Part shown: piece after piece, positions 58,791-64,000 of the stretch
How positions within the stretch are numbered: position 1 is the first letter of the stretch
Layout of the letters: the number at the start of each line of letters is the position of its first letter
Assembly (NCBI GenBank): GCA_964020085.1
Contig: OZ026597.1
Location: 25,259,672-25,323,671, forward strand
DNA length: 64,000 nt
Source of the DNA: Micromussa lordhowensis
Taxonomy: Eukaryota > Cnidaria > Anthozoa > Scleractinia > Lobophylliidae
Reading direction: 5' to 3'
Translations under genes and position numbers: made by a program
The notes under the pieces: model-generated
The model's input: only the letters and a program-made list of their open reading frames with translations
What the model was told of the DNA's origin: nothing
The model's database searches: none

Positions 58791-59369
58791 TGTGCAATAT
58801 CGCCGAATTCGATAGTGAGTTTGCATAAACTGTCAAAAGACTACTAATAAGATTAGAAACTCGCGATGAAAAGTGTTCTGTCTACCTAGACGGTAATGAA
58901 CTCGCGTAGGCATGGACTCTCTTGCGGGATTTCTAAAGGAAAAGAATAGACTCAAAGGGGGTGAAAGAAAATCGATTACGAGTAAATAAAGTTTATTGCA
59001 AATGAATAAATTTAGGCGTCAAAAACTTTTAGCCAGTTTTAAGTGGCAACTTTTAGAGAACTTGCTTCCCTGGTCAAATAAATCAAGCAATTATGTTTTA
59101 ATAACAGGATTGGGTGTCGAGAACGATACTTGACATTCATGAGACATTTTTGAAATAAGTCTCTATGAAAAAGTCCAGGTTAGTCACAGTGAAGTTGATC
59201 CGCGTAAATTAGTATGCTTGAGTCTTATGGCTTTTCTTGACAGAACAGGCGGATCGCTTTGCTTGTTCTGTTAGGTTTAAAATTGTTTAGGAGATGAAAA
59301 GTTTTTATACGTTTTCATTTTTTTGTGTTATCTTTTCTGGGTGAGTGGGAGAAGCCCTTAATGGATATA

Positions 59370-59516
59370 CAGCGGAAACTCTATATAACGAAGTCCTCGC
59401 CATAACGAATGATATTCTTCGCCCGGTAGTAGTAAAATATATGGAATAGAACCTCGATATTTCGAACATATTTTGCCAGTTCTCCGGCCCCGCTTCGTTA
59501 CATCGAGATTCCACTG
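59370..59516. mobile_element. pogo/Tigger-like MITE with TA flanks
   Basis: Left end CAGCGGAAACTCTATATAAC and right end (reverse complement CAGTGGAATCTCGATGTAAC) are imperfect inverted repeats flanked by TA. Length 147 bp. Ends resemble those at 36023-36085. Confidence 0.7.
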
Positions 59517-59867
59517 TACTGTACTTATAAATCATACCCAGGACAACTCATGCCCTCATGGCAGCAACAGGAATAGAAGTTCAAAACGCTTGCTAACAAT
59601 CAAGACATTAGGTATTGCACCGGGGTATTGCACTCCTGCTAATTGGCGGAAAGTAACAAAGCACCGCAACATGGGTCGTAGATTTAAAAAGCTCTGTGTT
59701 CAAAATATTCCGACAATTATTGGACGAGGTTGAGCAAAATATCGTGATTTGTCGTTGGCGAGCAGATCAACTATTTTCCGAAGCCGAAGGTAATTAATCT
59801 GCGAGACACTGATAAATAAAAAAACCAAAATTTTAAGAACGTATTGAGAACACTCCCCAGGCTGAGA

Positions 59868-60257
59868 GCCCGGGGGGAGTGGGGTACTTCCGTAAATTTC
59901 GGATAGGGGTGTGCCGCGAAGGGTCTTAAACCCTGACCCTATTTAAGGATAAAGGTTAAGGCCCAAACCCGAAAAATGACACCCTATTGAAGGGGAAATC
60001 AAAAACTAAGAACAGCGTGTACGGGTCGGCTTTATTTCGTTTGAGTAACGCTGTAAGTTAACCGAAGGTTCAGTTTTAACAGATCGTTTGTTTTTCGTTT
60101 AGCTGGGCATCTACCTACTGCAATTTTAGCTGGTAGAATTTAGGCACCCTATCTAAGGATCTGACTGGGAACACAATGCCAACAGGGGCAAAAATGATAC
60201 CCTAAGGATCGAGAACCTACGGCACATACTTATATAGCCCATATATGGGAGTACCCC
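59868..60257. mobile_element. MITE with 7-bp target duplication (CTGAGAG), copy 2
   Basis: Bounded by CTGAGAG at 59861-59867 and 60258-60264. Ends (cccggggggagtggggtact and gggagtacccc) and interior (accctatttaagg, tatatagcccatatatggga) match the family at 54066-54501 and 28180-28410. Confidence 0.8.
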
Positions 60258-60264
60258 CTGAGAG

Positions 60265-64000
<3,736 letters not shown>

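Overview
The window looks like nuclear DNA of an anthozoan cnidarian, most likely a stony coral. It is AT-rich and its genes are split by GT-AG introns. It is packed with short inverted-repeat elements, tRNA-derived SINEs and decayed LINEs. The gene content (PBX, DEG/ENaC channel, class C GPCR, RhoGEF-like N-terminus, small 8-cysteine secreted peptides) is metazoan. The species call is inference.

Layout. At 1221-4568 (minus) are the first three coding exons of a gene whose N-terminus resembles AKAP13/ARHGEF28-type RhoGEFs; it runs off the left edge. From 4.6 to 14.5 kb I see no convincing gene: there is a degenerate interspersed motif array (7.85-9.2 kb), several MITE-like foldbacks and a GGAA/AATG microsatellite. 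At 14560-17931 and 25105-27665 (plus) are two two-exon genes with the same plan: signal peptide plus basic linker in exon 1, a phase-0 intron directly after a TGG codon, and an 8-cysteine exon 2. They look like divergent paralogues of a small secreted cysteine-rich peptide family. The DNA between them and in their introns is full of transposon fragments and palindromes.

At 29759-31126 (minus) is an intronless ankyrin-repeat gene with five R-R-x-S motifs in its tail. From 31.1 to 40.3 kb no gene is recognised, but there is a partial tandem duplication at 34.1-35.6 kb. At 40352-42994 (plus) is an intronless class C GPCR of 880 residues. It converges on a complete 12-exon DEG/ENaC channel gene (43532-57013, minus), whose splice phases all agree across the exons. 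The introns of that gene hold a LINE inserted in a SINE, a MITE inserted in another SINE, a hAT-like MITE, and a minisatellite flanked by inverted repeats. At 61731-62164 (plus) are the first two coding exons of a PBX/extradenticle TALE homeobox gene; it leaves the window on the right and appears to use a GC-AG intron.

No operon-like cooperation is expected. The genes are independent units: signalling receptors and channels, a transcription cofactor and secreted peptides. The local story is two peptide paralogues surrounded by mobile elements. All exon structures were derived by reading splice consensus, phase and family motifs by eye; no transcript evidence was available.
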